A stretch of DNA of 64,000 nt from Paenibacillus marchantiae (GTDB taxonomy: Bacteria; Bacillota; Bacilli; Paenibacillales; Paenibacillaceae), in the NCBI RefSeq assembly GCF_028771845.1, contig NZ_CP118270.1:6634001-6698000 (forward strand), written 5' to 3'. The notes beneath the pieces are model-generated. The model saw nothing but the letters and a program-made list of their open reading frames with translations, was not told the DNA's origin and searched no databases. Within the stretch, counting starts at the first letter, position 1. Every line of letters starts with the position of its first letter. The position numbers and the translations under genes were made by a program. Positions 25,750 to 35,250 of the stretch are shown here, one piece after another.

Positions 25750-27150
25750 TCAGTTTCGTTCAGGTACAAGATCCTGTTCAGGAACCAACAATTCCTCAGA
25801 GGACTGTTCCGCCGTTGCAGCTACCAATGCGTGCTGACCATATCGATCCAGCAACACGTCAAGCGGCATGGCAATCATTTTTGGAACCAATTGTTCGGAT
25901 CGCTGCTTCAGACGTTTCGTTCCTGCCGGATGAATGACGCTTAGCAGAAGTTTCAGATACACTTTGGATGCAGAACTGAACGGCCCAGGAGCCAACTCCC
26001 GAACCGTAAACCCGAATTTCTCCGGTCCCCGGTTAATCATGCTCACACCGTATAGAGCCTTGGCTGAACGAAGTTCAGGTTCAAGAGCGACCTGCCGGGC
26101 CAAATCAGGAAGTTGCTGTTCCATGGCCCGAATCATGCGAATGGCCAGATGCATACTTGAGCGTGAAGTCATACCTAGATCGAAAAGCTTTTTATTATCA
26201 AAATGAAGTTCAATAACCGGATCTCCGTTACGAATCACATGACCGTCATTCATTTCAACCAATGCTCCATGATATACGCGGGAGCGGTAATGCAGCAATG
26301 GGTCCTCCGGTGACGCTGTATGCAGATGGTATACCCAATGAAACAACTTCTCCCATCCTAGCCACAAAGCAACAACCATCCGTTTCCAAGGTGATAAATG
26401 TGTTTGTGGTTGATTTGTACTTTTAGATTCGCTCACCGTAACGCCTCCCATCAACGTATCGATGCGTACACTGTGCAACTGCTGCCTGTTTGCCTCCTGC
26501 AATACGACTTCGAGCGCCTGGAGCATCTGCTCCGGCGCGTGTGCATCAGCGCCGAGGGTAGTCCCTCGATCATGCAGCAACATGACCTCTCCGCCCCTTA
26601 GCTCCTTCAACATTCGTTCTGTCAATTTCTCAACGCCTACACTACTTCTCCAGTCCTCAAACATGGACGACCACAGAATAATCCGACGATCTTTTTTACT
26701 GAAAAAATCAAACAGATTCATAATCCCCCACGGTGGACGATAATAACAAGTTCTTACCCCCGTAACCTCCTGAATAATCTGACCTGTTCGTTGAATCTGA
26801 TCTCGAACCGTACGCGGCCGCATCAACCAATTCGTTTTGTGAATATAATTATGAATTCCGAGAAGATGACCTTCCTCATGTATACGCTGAATGAGTTCGG
26901 GATGACGGGCTGCATGCTCCCCGACTACAAAAAACGTTGCCTTTGCCCCATACTGGTGTAGTAAATCAAGCAATCTGGGTGTGTATTCCGGGTCCGGCCC
27001 ATCATCAAAGGTTAAGGAAAACTCCGTCTCACTTCTCCCGCGCCTGAACACACGAAAACCGAAAAATCTGCTAACTAAACTCGGAATAAAGGCGTAAAAC
27101 GATGAAATGTACAATAACCACAGTAATATGCTCTGAAGTAAATTTGTCAT
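25750..27150 (-). CDS. Polysaccharide deacetylase with C-terminal YkoP-like domain
   Basis: A 466-residue two-domain protein. A hydrophobic segment (about 5-32) acts as signal anchor. The NodB deacetylase domain (about 43-240) shows the metal residues Asp49/Asp50 in TFDDGPD, His100 and His104 in GIHNYIHKTNW, YYRPPWG, and the catalytic His in MLLHDRGT. After a linker (about 250-270), a second domain of about 190 residues resembles B. subtilis YkoP, of unknown role. It probably removes acetyl groups from a cell-wall or secreted polysaccharide. GGGGAG supports the ATG at 27150. Confidence 0.87.
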   Translation of the reverse strand: MTNLLQSILLWLLYISSFYAFIPSLVSRFFGFRVFRRGRSETEFSLTFDDGPDPEYTPRLLDLLHQYGAKATFFVVGEHAARHPELIQRIHEEGHLLGIHNYIHKTNWLMRPRTVRDQIQRTGQIIQEVTGVRTCYYRPPWGIMNLFDFFSKKDRRIILWSSMFEDWRSSVGVEKLTERMLKELRGGEVMLLHDRGTTLGADAHAPEQMLQALEVVLQEANRQQLHSVRIDTLMGGVTVSESKSTNQPQTHLSPWKRMVVALWLGWEKLFHWVYHLHTASPEDPLLHYRSRVYHGALVEMNDGHVIRNGDPVIELHFDNKKLFDLGMTSRSSMHLAIRMIRAMEQQLPDLARQVALEPELRSAKALYGVSMINRGPEKFGFTVRELAPGPFSSASKVYLKLLLSVIHPAGTKRLKQRSEQLVPKMIAMPLDVLLDRYGQHALVAATAEQSSEELLVPEQDLVPERN

Positions 27151-27336
27151 GCTACAAACTCCCCGCTTCTCTTGCTGAATTACCGTGCCATAATATAGCA
27201 CTAACCAAAATAAACCGCCTTTAATTTTATCATAATTCAGCCTTTTCTTGAATCCTCTTTTCCCAAAAAGATAGCTTTCGTGTACAATAAATGCATCCTA
27301 ATTTTTACCTTAATGACCAACAAAGGAGCCCTGCCC

Positions 27337-28533
27337 ATGCTGCCGCTTTACAAAAAATATGGGCGCACCGTCTTTGACATTGCGCTGCTCGTATTAACCG
27401 TGTACTTTATCATGTACGGATTCAGTCGATTATATCAATTGGCTGCGCCAGTTTTTCTTTCATTTATAGTGTATTGGATGATCGAACCCCTGGCAAGATT
27501 TCTGCACCGCAAAGGATTGCCCAAAACCTTGGGCGCCGCTATTTCGGTTTTGTTGTTTCTTGCTGTTATTGTTGCTGCCTTTTTTGGATTGGGATTAATT
27601 ATCGTATCCCAAATTTCTAATTTGCAGGATAATTTTCCTTATTATATCGAGATGGTCCAGCGTGAATTCACCAATCTGGTTTATTTTATTCAGGACAAGT
27701 CCGATGCTTTACCTGACGGAATAACCGAGAAGGTTAGTGACTATTTTGCTACACTGACCGGATTCCTGTCCAAATGGGTGACCAGCGGTGCACAAATCGT
27801 CATCGGTTTTCTCAGTTCATTTTCTTCCTTTATTACTAATTTCGGGATTGCCATTATTCTCGCGTTCTTTCTCAGTATCGAGATTGAATCCTGGCGGAAA
27901 TTTGCCCGGGCCAAAACACCAAAAACGTTGAAGCTGGCTCTTGAATTTATGCGTAATCATGTGTTCAAGACGATCCGTTCGTATTTGAAGGCCCAAATGA
28001 TTATGATGCTGATTACTTTTGTATTGATTTATGCAGGCTTGTTGATTCTTGGAACTGCCAATGCCTTCACCATCGCAGCCATCTGCGCCGTTTTTGACCT
28101 TGTACCTTTGCTGGGTGTTCCAGTTATATTCATTCCGTGGATTGTGTATCTGTTCATTGTGGGGAATAGTAGCCTTGCGATTGGCTTAATTGTAGTCCTT
28201 GCTGTAACCATGCTGACACGCCAACTGCTGGAGCCCAAAATATCGGGTAATTCAATCGGAGTCTCTTCCGCATACTTGATGCTTTCTTTTATGCTGATCT
28301 CGCTCTCCGTCTTTGGTCTGGCCGGTGTGGTATTGTCTCCGGTGCTGCTGATTCTGCTCAAAGAACTACTGCAACAAGGATATCTCCAGCAATGGATTCA
28401 CTTGCCGAAGGATGAATTCGAATCCTCCCCATTAGTGATGGACACACCGGGTAGCACCACCTCTGGTATGAATACTGAGCCTTCGGTGCAAGAACCTGCT
28501 CCTCCCGGTAATCATGAGGATTCAGCCAAATAG
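27337..28533 (+). CDS. AI-2E-family permease (YtvI/PerM type)
   Basis: A 398-residue integral membrane protein with about eight hydrophobic segments and the family pattern LVPLLGVPVIFIPW (the PxxGP-like loop) and ISGNSIGVSSAYLMLSFMLISLSVFG near the end. The family includes TqsA, the AI-2 exporter, and sodium/proton antiporters, so the substrate is not fixed. AAAGGAG precedes the ATG at 27337. The last 22 bases overlap the 3' end of the convergent penicillin-binding protein gene. The proline- and serine-rich tail is hydrophilic. Confidence 0.87.
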   Translation: MLPLYKKYGRTVFDIALLVLTVYFIMYGFSRLYQLAAPVFLSFIVYWMIEPLARFLHRKGLPKTLGAAISVLLFLAVIVAAFFGLGLIIVSQISNLQDNFPYYIEMVQREFTNLVYFIQDKSDALPDGITEKVSDYFATLTGFLSKWVTSGAQIVIGFLSSFSSFITNFGIAIILAFFLSIEIESWRKFARAKTPKTLKLALEFMRNHVFKTIRSYLKAQMIMMLITFVLIYAGLLILGTANAFTIAAICAVFDLVPLLGVPVIFIPWIVYLFIVGNSSLAIGLIVVLAVTMLTRQLLEPKISGNSIGVSSAYLMLSFMLISLSVFGLAGVVLSPVLLILLKELLQQGYLQQWIHLPKDEFESSPLVMDTPGSTTSGMNTEPSVQEPAPPGNHEDSAK

Positions 28534-30320
28534 TCCATCACTTTTCTGAACATCGCCGTTGCTTGATGACGGCTGCTTGGAGCAACGTTTTGGACAAGGA
28601 CAGCTACAGCATATTTGGGTTGTTCCGTAGGTCCATACCCGATAAACCATTGATGGTTACGTTTCTCTCCATGCTGCTGTACCTGTGCTGTGCCTGACTT
28701 CCCTGCCACCTGCCACCGTGCATGTTGCAGGGATTTTCCCGTTCCGTCACTGACAACCTTCTTCATCCAAGATAACAGCTGATGCGCCGTAGCTGGAGAG
28801 ATCCGTCCTGCCGAAGATGGTGAATCATGCATCGGCATATCCAGCATCGTATCGCCATCGGCATATCGGATACGCTGAACAAGGCGTGGAGCACTCACCT
28901 TGCCATCATGCAAGAGCGTAACGATCAGATTAGCCGCTTGTAATGGAGTCACCAGAACGTCCCGCTGACCGATAGCCGTCTGTACCTTGACTCCTTCATC
29001 CTGAGGAGAGACGGATGGCAGTCTCACTCTTCCTGCGTCCTCATGATCAAAATGATGCAGTACCGTCATTCCTGCGATTTGCTTTCCCTCCCAGCCAACT
29101 GGACGTGCCAATCCCAAAGCATCTGCCGTACGTTCCAACTGCTCCATACTGAGCCGACGAGCAGTTTCAGCAAATACAATATTGCAGGACTCGGCAAACC
29201 CTTGCTCCAGATTCAATGTCCCATGCCCATGCTCCTTCCAGCAGGACAGACCATATTTCCCCCACTCGCCACCACAATGAAAAGTCTCCCCTTTGGATAC
29301 TGCGTGATATTCCAGCGCGGCCGCTGCTGTAACGATTTTGAATATGGAACCCGGTACAGCCCCCTGCACGGCACGATTCGACCAAGCCGTTTGTTTAGGG
29401 TCTACATGCTGCGGATTATAGAACGGTGCCGAAACCATTGCACGCACGTCTGCATTGGCTGCATCCAGCACAACGATAGCCCCTTCCTTCATTCCGGACT
29501 TCTTCACAATCTGCTCTATCCCTTGCTGCACATCGATATTGATCGTCGTCTCCGCACGCAATGGGTAGTGTGTATTTGATGGTGCAATCACACGCGGCTG
29601 TAATTCTGGAATAACCTCTCCTGAACCTGTAACCATACGTGTTAACAGGGTCGGCCCAATGCCCATCAATAAAGGTTCCATTGTTCTTTCCAACCCAGCT
29701 GCTCCAGATTTCATGGCAAAAGGCTGCTTCACCTCATTCTTATGACGCGACTGTGCGTTCGGAAATCCAGGCTGTTCAGCAAGATAACCCAACCATTGCA
29801 TACCCGTAGTGGCTTGTCCATAACGTGTCATGAGAGGATATACACTTGCGCCGTCTGCCTTCAATATACGTAGTCGGGCAACCTGGGATTCGGTCAACGT
29901 AATCGGCTGGTTGGCACCTGCTGTCCAGAAATGGGGTGCGTTCCCTTGATTCCATTCCTTTTGTAACGACTTCGTATCGGTATGTAATAGAGCTGCCAAT
30001 TCCTTAACTTCCGAATTTGCCATTGTAGATGGATATGAATGACTTGTTTGATCTGGATGCGGAAAAAGGACCAATCCCCATTCCAGCTTGCCTGTTAGGG
30101 GTTGCCCCTTATAATCAGTAAAATGTCCTCGTCCCGTATCCAGTACAACCCCTCGTTCTCGCTGCAATACGGACATCTCACGAACAGTACGTTGAAATCC
30201 AGGCATCGTGCGGTTGATTTGAATGCCCTGAATCCAAACCAAACGAATCATAAGCAAAGCGAATAAACCCGTAAGAAGAATACATGCAATATAAATGCGC
30301 CGTTTCAGTTGTACATGCAT
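28512..30320 (-). CDS. Class B penicillin-binding protein (transpeptidase)
   Basis: A 602-residue membrane-anchored D,D-transpeptidase that cross-links peptidoglycan outside the cell. A single hydrophobic segment (about 9-30) is followed by a PBP dimerisation region (about 50-240) and the penicillin-binding domain with SIFK (nucleophile Ser325, Lys328), SCN at 378-380 and KSGTAQ at 541-546. There is no glycosyltransferase domain and no PASTA domain, which sets it apart from class A PBPs and PBP2X/SpoVD. It resembles the PbpA/FtsI-like group; its exact role (elongation, sporulation or reserve) cannot be told. It converges on the AI-2E-type permease with a 22-base overlap. Confidence 0.9.
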   Translation of the reverse strand: MHVQLKRRIYIACILLTGLFALLMIRLVWIQGIQINRTMPGFQRTVREMSVLQRERGVVLDTGRGHFTDYKGQPLTGKLEWGLVLFPHPDQTSHSYPSTMANSEVKELAALLHTDTKSLQKEWNQGNAPHFWTAGANQPITLTESQVARLRILKADGASVYPLMTRYGQATTGMQWLGYLAEQPGFPNAQSRHKNEVKQPFAMKSGAAGLERTMEPLLMGIGPTLLTRMVTGSGEVIPELQPRVIAPSNTHYPLRAETTINIDVQQGIEQIVKKSGMKEGAIVVLDAANADVRAMVSAPFYNPQHVDPKQTAWSNRAVQGAVPGSIFKIVTAAAALEYHAVSKGETFHCGGEWGKYGLSCWKEHGHGTLNLEQGFAESCNIVFAETARRLSMEQLERTADALGLARPVGWEGKQIAGMTVLHHFDHEDAGRVRLPSVSPQDEGVKVQTAIGQRDVLVTPLQAANLIVTLLHDGKVSAPRLVQRIRYADGDTMLDMPMHDSPSSAGRISPATAHQLLSWMKKVVSDGTGKSLQHARWQVAGKSGTAQVQQHGEKRNHQWFIGYGPTEQPKYAVAVLVQNVAPSSRHQATAMFRKVMDYLAESS

Positions 30321-30393
30321 CTGGCCACCCCGTTCAGCGTTTTGGCATAGTATTCTACATTCAGAATGGAATTATCCGGTAACAACAAGAAAA

Positions 30394-30414
30394 CCTGCCC
30401 CTTTAAGGGACAGG
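30394..30414 (-). terminator. Terminator after the chemoreceptor gene
   Basis: CCTGTCCC ... GGGGCAGG on the minus strand (one U-G pair), followed by TTTTCTTG. Confidence 0.75.
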
Positions 30415-30441
30415 CTTCTCAATGAATCAAATAGGTTCGAA

Positions 30442-32724
30442 TTATACTGTAAAGCGAGACAATGTATCTTTCAATTCTGTCGAAACATTCTCCAGTTTTG
30501 CTGACAAATTCACCAGTTGATTGCTGATATTTTGTTGTTCACTGCTCAAGGAGGCAACTTCCTGGGACGTTGCAGAAGATTGTTCAGCTACAGCACTGAC
30601 ATTACTCATCGCTTCGGATAACGTCCCTTGAGATTGATTCAAATCTCCGATTGAACCAGTGACCATGCTCAGACTCTCAACAAAAGCACCCATTTGTTGC
30701 TGTACTGAAGCAAATATTACATTGGTATCTTTAACAGCATCCATCTGTTCCTTGAATAACGGATAAGCCGCAGACAATTGATCTACCGTCTCATTCATTT
30801 CGGTCATAATCTTGTCGGTAATGTCGCCAACCATATCAATGGACTGTCTGGATTGTTCAGCCAACTGACGAACCTCATTTGCTACCACCATGAATCCGCG
30901 TCCAGCTGTACCGGCACGAGCGGCTTCAATTGTTGCATTCAAGGAGAGAATGTTCGTTTGTTTGGTAATATTCTGCATGACGTCAAGCACCTTCAGAACA
31001 GAGGATGTGCTCTCTTTCAAGGAATCCACCTTGTTTACCAACGCACCAATCATTTCTTCTGTCTTCTGTGTTTTGGTCATCAACTGGTTCAGATGCTGAG
31101 TACCTGTCTGACTGGATTTCTCTACATGACGGGCTGAATCACCCATTTGTTCATTTGCGGCGACCACACTCTCCATCTGACGGGAGATATTGTCGGTCAA
31201 TTCATTTCCACGCTCCGCTTCTGTTGCCAGACTACTTGCTCCACCTGCAATTTCTTCAGTGGCAACGGCAATCTCTGAAGCAGAGACTGCTGTTTTCTTG
31301 GATGCACTGCTTAGCTCAGAAGCAGTATCCAATACTTCCTGTGCAGATCGGTTGGTTTGCTCCACGAGTTTCGTAATTTGCTCCATCATCAGATTGAATG
31401 CAGCCGATAATTGGCCAATTTCATCCTGGGAGCTATAAGGTGTACGCACCTTGAGGTTCCCTTTTGCACCTTCTTGCATCAGATCTTTCAATTTGCCCAT
31501 TGGGCGGGCAATCATACGAACCATCCAAATACCGATCAGTATCGCAATAACGGCATCAATCAATGCCATCCACAAAGTCAGTGTAAGAATACCCTTGGCA
31601 TCTTTCACCAGGATCGAAGTTGGAACCATCCCAATCAGTTTCCAATCGGATGTATCCATGGTGCTGTATGAAGCCAGCATATTGGTTGAATTTCCATCCA
31701 CCGTATACTCCGTATTCGTGCTGCCGGATTTTTCTTTCAACTCTTTTATAAATGCCAAATCTGTATCTTTCCCTGTACGATCAGCAATCGTTGAAGCTAC
31801 TACCTTGTTGTCCGGAGCAATGAGCTGGAGGACTGCGCCTTCACCCAAGTCAAGTGATTTCAATTGCTGCTCCAGAACCTCCAATTTCAATTCAATGATT
31901 AACACATAGGACTGGGTTGTCCCCTGCAGGTTCTTCATTGAACGGGCAATTCGGAACGTTGGTGTGCTGCCATCCTCTTTGACTTCCGTTGGAAGCCAGC
32001 GATATCCACCTGCTTGTACCAACTCGTTGTACCAGCTCTCATTCCGAATGTCGCCCATGGAAGAACTACTGTTACCTGTGCCCATGGTAGACCTTGTTTC
32101 GTCTGTAGGCACAAGATAAATCGCTTCCATAGATTTATTCGTAAAAGCAATATTCGATAATTGTTTGTTGATGGAGCTTGAATTCACAAACGTATCATAT
32201 GCTGACAAATTCTTATCAGACATTTTTTGAAGCAAGGACTGCATTTCCGGATCGAAGAAAATTTGTGTAGATGTGTCTACAAACCGTTCCAGGATAATGT
32301 CCATTTTTTGTTTGGTTTGTTCAATCGTTTCCTGATTTGATCGGGATGCATTCTTCTCAATCGTATCTTTGGCTTTAGCATAGGATAATAGACCTAAACC
32401 AATAACAAAAAACATGATTCCTACAAAAAAGACCAAAAACAGCTTAACGCCTACCGATTTAACCGGATTAGCCTTCTTAATCTGTGTAAACGTGGTTCCC
32501 CCAACATTTTTCCAGTTTTGCTTCTTCAACTGGTTTTTGGTCTTGTTCCACCCCGACTTCAGCTTACCTGAGCCCAATGTAAAAGACTTTTTGCCTGAGG
32601 CATCCCCTGTCTTACTTTTAACACCTTTTTCTTTCTTCACTTTCTGAACCTTCTCGGGCTTAACCTTCTCGGGTGTTGTCAACTCTTCCCCACTGTCCTT
32701 CTGCTTCTTTTGAACCAATCCCAT
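30442..32724 (-). CDS. Methyl-accepting chemotaxis protein
   Basis: A 760-residue receptor. An unusual lysine-rich, hydrophilic region of about 90 residues precedes the first membrane segment (about 91-115). Next come an extracellular dCache-type sensor (about 116-385), a second membrane segment (about 390-412), a HAMP domain (about 413-465) and the cytoplasmic signalling hairpin, containing the conserved tip [30 protein letters not shown]. It should pass ligand binding to CheA. The ATG at 32724 is very close to AGGTG; a TTG two codons inside has better spacing. Single gene with its own terminator. Ligand unknown. Confidence 0.93.
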   Translation of the reverse strand: MGLVQKKQKDSGEELTTPEKVKPEKVQKVKKEKGVKSKTGDASGKKSFTLGSGKLKSGWNKTKNQLKKQNWKNVGGTTFTQIKKANPVKSVGVKLFLVFFVGIMFFVIGLGLLSYAKAKDTIEKNASRSNQETIEQTKQKMDIILERFVDTSTQIFFDPEMQSLLQKMSDKNLSAYDTFVNSSSINKQLSNIAFTNKSMEAIYLVPTDETRSTMGTGNSSSSMGDIRNESWYNELVQAGGYRWLPTEVKEDGSTPTFRIARSMKNLQGTTQSYVLIIELKLEVLEQQLKSLDLGEGAVLQLIAPDNKVVASTIADRTGKDTDLAFIKELKEKSGSTNTEYTVDGNSTNMLASYSTMDTSDWKLIGMVPTSILVKDAKGILTLTLWMALIDAVIAILIGIWMVRMIARPMGKLKDLMQEGAKGNLKVRTPYSSQDEIGQLSAAFNLMMEQITKLVEQTNRSAQEVLDTASELSSASKKTAVSASEIAVATEEIAGGASSLATEAERGNELTDNISRQMESVVAANEQMGDSARHVEKSSQTGTQHLNQLMTKTQKTEEMIGALVNKVDSLKESTSSVLKVLDVMQNITKQTNILSLNATIEAARAGTAGRGFMVVANEVRQLAEQSRQSIDMVGDITDKIMTEMNETVDQLSAAYPLFKEQMDAVKDTNVIFASVQQQMGAFVESLSMVTGSIGDLNQSQGTLSEAMSNVSAVAEQSSATSQEVASLSSEQQNISNQLVNLSAKLENVSTELKDTLSRFTV

Positions 32725-32861
32725 TCACCTGCCAGTAATTTACTTGTTGGATTTTTCTTTCTCTCCCCTATAAATATGTAGTATTCGACAGCTTTCTCCT
32801 TTCCCCTTTCGTTTTTTCGAAATTTATTACAACTTTTTTCCTATTTTTCTATAAAAAAAAG

Positions 32862-32889
32862 ACCCCCATATACCGATATACGGAGGTCA
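32862..32889 (-). terminator. Terminator upstream of the chemoreceptor gene, oriented minus
   Basis: GACCTCCGTATA ... TATATGGGGGTC (12 bp with wobble pairs), then eight T on the minus strand. It ends the alaS-to-trhP gene run. Confidence 0.9.
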
Positions 32890-32959
32890 AATTTGTAAAT
32901 TTTATAACACTATATTGTTAAAACATAATATTATTTTGTTAAAAACTAGGCATTTGAAC

Positions 32960-34288
32960 CTACTTCTTTTTTCTCATCATATCAAAGTAGGAAACAGGTT
33001 GATCCACCTTCATTTTTACACGCTGTAACGGGTGACGAGCTGCATCGAGCACATTGCCTTCTTCATCCTGCAGTTCCCCAACCACCTGTTTGAAAAAGTG
33101 GCCTCCCGGACCGAAAAATTCGATTTCCTGTCCAGGTTTGAAATGATTGCGCTGTTGAATGGTCGCCATTCCTGTAGCCGCATCATAGTCCATCACCAAT
33201 CCAGCAAAGTCGAAAGGTACCGCTTTTTCTTCCGGTTCATAGATGTGGTCCTCATGATCCGGTGTATCATAGAAAAATCCGGTATTCAGTGGACGATTCG
33301 CTGCCTTGTTCATTTCCTCTACCCACTCAGGCTTCAATACATAGTTATCCGGGTCAGCCATATAAGAATCAATAGCTTGACGATATACGTTAACCACGGT
33401 AGCCACATAGTGAATCGACTTCATGCGTCCTTCGATTTTGAAACTATCCACACCAACATCAATCAACTCAGGAATATGCCCAATCATGCACAGATCCTTC
33501 GAACCCATGGAAAAAGAATTGTCCTGCTCCTGAAATAGGGGTAGCTGGTTCTCTCCCAATTTGAATGGTGCAGGTGCCTGCAGTTGCATTTCTTCTTCGC
33601 TGACCCACACGGTATCTTCCCGGGCATCTTCAAAGAGATCATACTTCCAGCGGCAGGATTGGCAGCAGCCACCCCGGTTGGAGTCCCGATCCGTAAAATG
33701 GTTGGACAACACACAACGTCCGGAATATGACGAGCACATCGCTCCATGAATAAAGGCTTCGATCTCGATATCCACATTGGCCTTGATTTCTTCAATTTCT
33801 TCAAAGCTTGTCTCACGTCCGAGAACGACGCGTGGAAGGCCTTCATCCTTCCAGAACTTCACAGCTTGCCAGTTCAGAGTGGATTGTTGTGTACTCAAAT
33901 GCACTTCCAGACCCGGTACGGCACGCTGAGCCACTTCAATAATTGCTGGATCTGCTACGATAATAGCTGCAATTCCTGCATCATACAAGTTTTGCAAATA
34001 CGCTTGAATGCCTTCGATATCTTCATTATGCGCATAAATATTGGTTGCCACGAAAACTTTAGCTCCATATTTTTTAGCAAATTCCACACCTTCACGCATC
34101 TCTTCAAAGCTAAAGTTATCCGCGTTGGAACGCAATCCGTATGCCTGTCCACCGATATACACAGCATCTGCACCATAATGGATTGCAAATTTAAGTTTTT
34201 CCAGGTTGCCCGCCGGAGCAAGCAGCTCCGGTTTGTCCAGACGGTTACGTTTACCCGAGAACTTCCGCTGTACCGCCACTGTTTCCAT
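32960..34288 (-). CDS. yrrO: U32-family protein TrhP2/YrrO (tRNA U34 hydroxylation)
   Basis: A 442-residue member of the collagenase-like U32 family. B. subtilis YrrN and YrrO, and E. coli YegQ (TrhP), make 5-hydroxyuridine at tRNA position 34 using prephenate, so proteolysis is not the likely role. The signature EAFIHGAMCSSYSGRCVLS is intact and further cysteines (GGCCQSC) suggest an iron-sulfur cluster. The C-terminal part (about 330-442) adds a beta domain (FFGPGGHFFKQVV). GAGGTG six bases before the ATG at 34288 fixes the start. It follows its paralogue closely. Confidence 0.9.
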   Translation of the reverse strand: METVAVQRKFSGKRNRLDKPELLAPAGNLEKLKFAIHYGADAVYIGGQAYGLRSNADNFSFEEMREGVEFAKKYGAKVFVATNIYAHNEDIEGIQAYLQNLYDAGIAAIIVADPAIIEVAQRAVPGLEVHLSTQQSTLNWQAVKFWKDEGLPRVVLGRETSFEEIEEIKANVDIEIEAFIHGAMCSSYSGRCVLSNHFTDRDSNRGGCCQSCRWKYDLFEDAREDTVWVSEEEMQLQAPAPFKLGENQLPLFQEQDNSFSMGSKDLCMIGHIPELIDVGVDSFKIEGRMKSIHYVATVVNVYRQAIDSYMADPDNYVLKPEWVEEMNKAANRPLNTGFFYDTPDHEDHIYEPEEKAVPFDFAGLVMDYDAATGMATIQQRNHFKPGQEIEFFGPGGHFFKQVVGELQDEEGNVLDAARHPLQRVKMKVDQPVSYFDMMRKKK

Positions 34289-34305
34289 GTTGTTCACCTC
34301 GTCTA

Positions 34306-35235
34306 TTAATACACCTGTTCTTTATAGAAAAATCCAAACGACAATTCCCGTTCAGGGTCCTGCAACTGACGAACCTCGTCCAGCCATTCTTCACAAAATG
34401 CATAAGCATCGGCATCAGCTGCATAACTGTCCAGAGCTATACGGTATGCACGTACAACAGCTTCGTTATACGCAAGCGATTTTAACATGCCTTCGATTTT
34501 GAAGCTGTGTACCCCGGCCTCCATCAACAGATGAAGATCTTCGAGAATACAAATATCCTCCGAACTCATGATGTGAGTTCCGTTCAGATCTTCATAGATC
34601 GGGAACTTCTCATCCCGGCGTTCAGCCTCGATCAGAAATAAACCACGCTCTTTACCCAAATGCCCCTCTACAGGACGCCCCTGATGGGACATATAACTTT
34701 GCACCAGACTCCGTTTGGAATGATAAATGTTCGTCATGCCATGTACCTGAACCTGAGCTTCCACCTTCAGAAATGGAACCATCTCTGTAAGCTCGTCCAT
34801 ATTCAGCTCCCGAGCAAGCACGACACGACTCGCTCCTTTAGTTCCCCAGTAGTTGGCTGTTGCATAGTTGGTCGATGTCATCTCAGCGTTCCAGTGCAGC
34901 TGGATATGCGGAGCATGCTCCTTAATAGCGGCGAGCACAGATGGATCGTTGAACTCCACCCCATGTACACCGATTTTACCCAGTGCTTGAACATATTCAG
35001 GTAATTCCTTTAGCAGCTCGTTGGACATCAGATTGTTCATGGACACGTATACACGAGCCTGATGTTTCGCTGCAACGGCAACGACCTCTGCTGTTTCTTC
35101 CACACTGAAGCTGCCGGGAAGACGCATGCCGAAGCGATCATCCCCAATTAACAAAGCATCTGCTCCTGCTTGGAGCAGCACCTCTGCCTCTTTCACATTT
35201 GCCGCCGTAACGAGCAGTTCATGTTTCGTACTCAT
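34306..35235 (-). CDS. yrrN: U32-family protein TrhP1/YrrN
   Basis: A 309-residue shorter paralogue of the neighbour, matching YrrN, which works with YrrO in tRNA 5-hydroxyuridine formation. The signature is degenerate: where YrrO has FIHGAMCSSYSGRC, this protein reads VQVHGMTNIYHSKRSL, without the cysteines. It may therefore be a structural or tRNA-binding partner. GGAGG supports the ATG at 35235 (eight bases); the ATG at 35241 abuts the ribosome site. Only 15 bases separate it from mltG, where B. subtilis has the methyltransferase gene yrrM (trmR). Confidence 0.88.
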   Translation of the reverse strand: MSTKHELLVTAANVKEAEVLLQAGADALLIGDDRFGMRLPGSFSVEETAEVVAVAAKHQARVYVSMNNLMSNELLKELPEYVQALGKIGVHGVEFNDPSVLAAIKEHAPHIQLHWNAEMTSTNYATANYWGTKGASRVVLARELNMDELTEMVPFLKVEAQVQVHGMTNIYHSKRSLVQSYMSHQGRPVEGHLGKERGLFLIEAERRDEKFPIYEDLNGTHIMSSEDICILEDLHLLMEAGVHSFKIEGMLKSLAYNEAVVRAYRIALDSYAADADAYAFCEEWLDEVRQLQDPERELSFGFFYKEQVY

Positions 35236-35250
35236 ATACATCCCCTCCGC

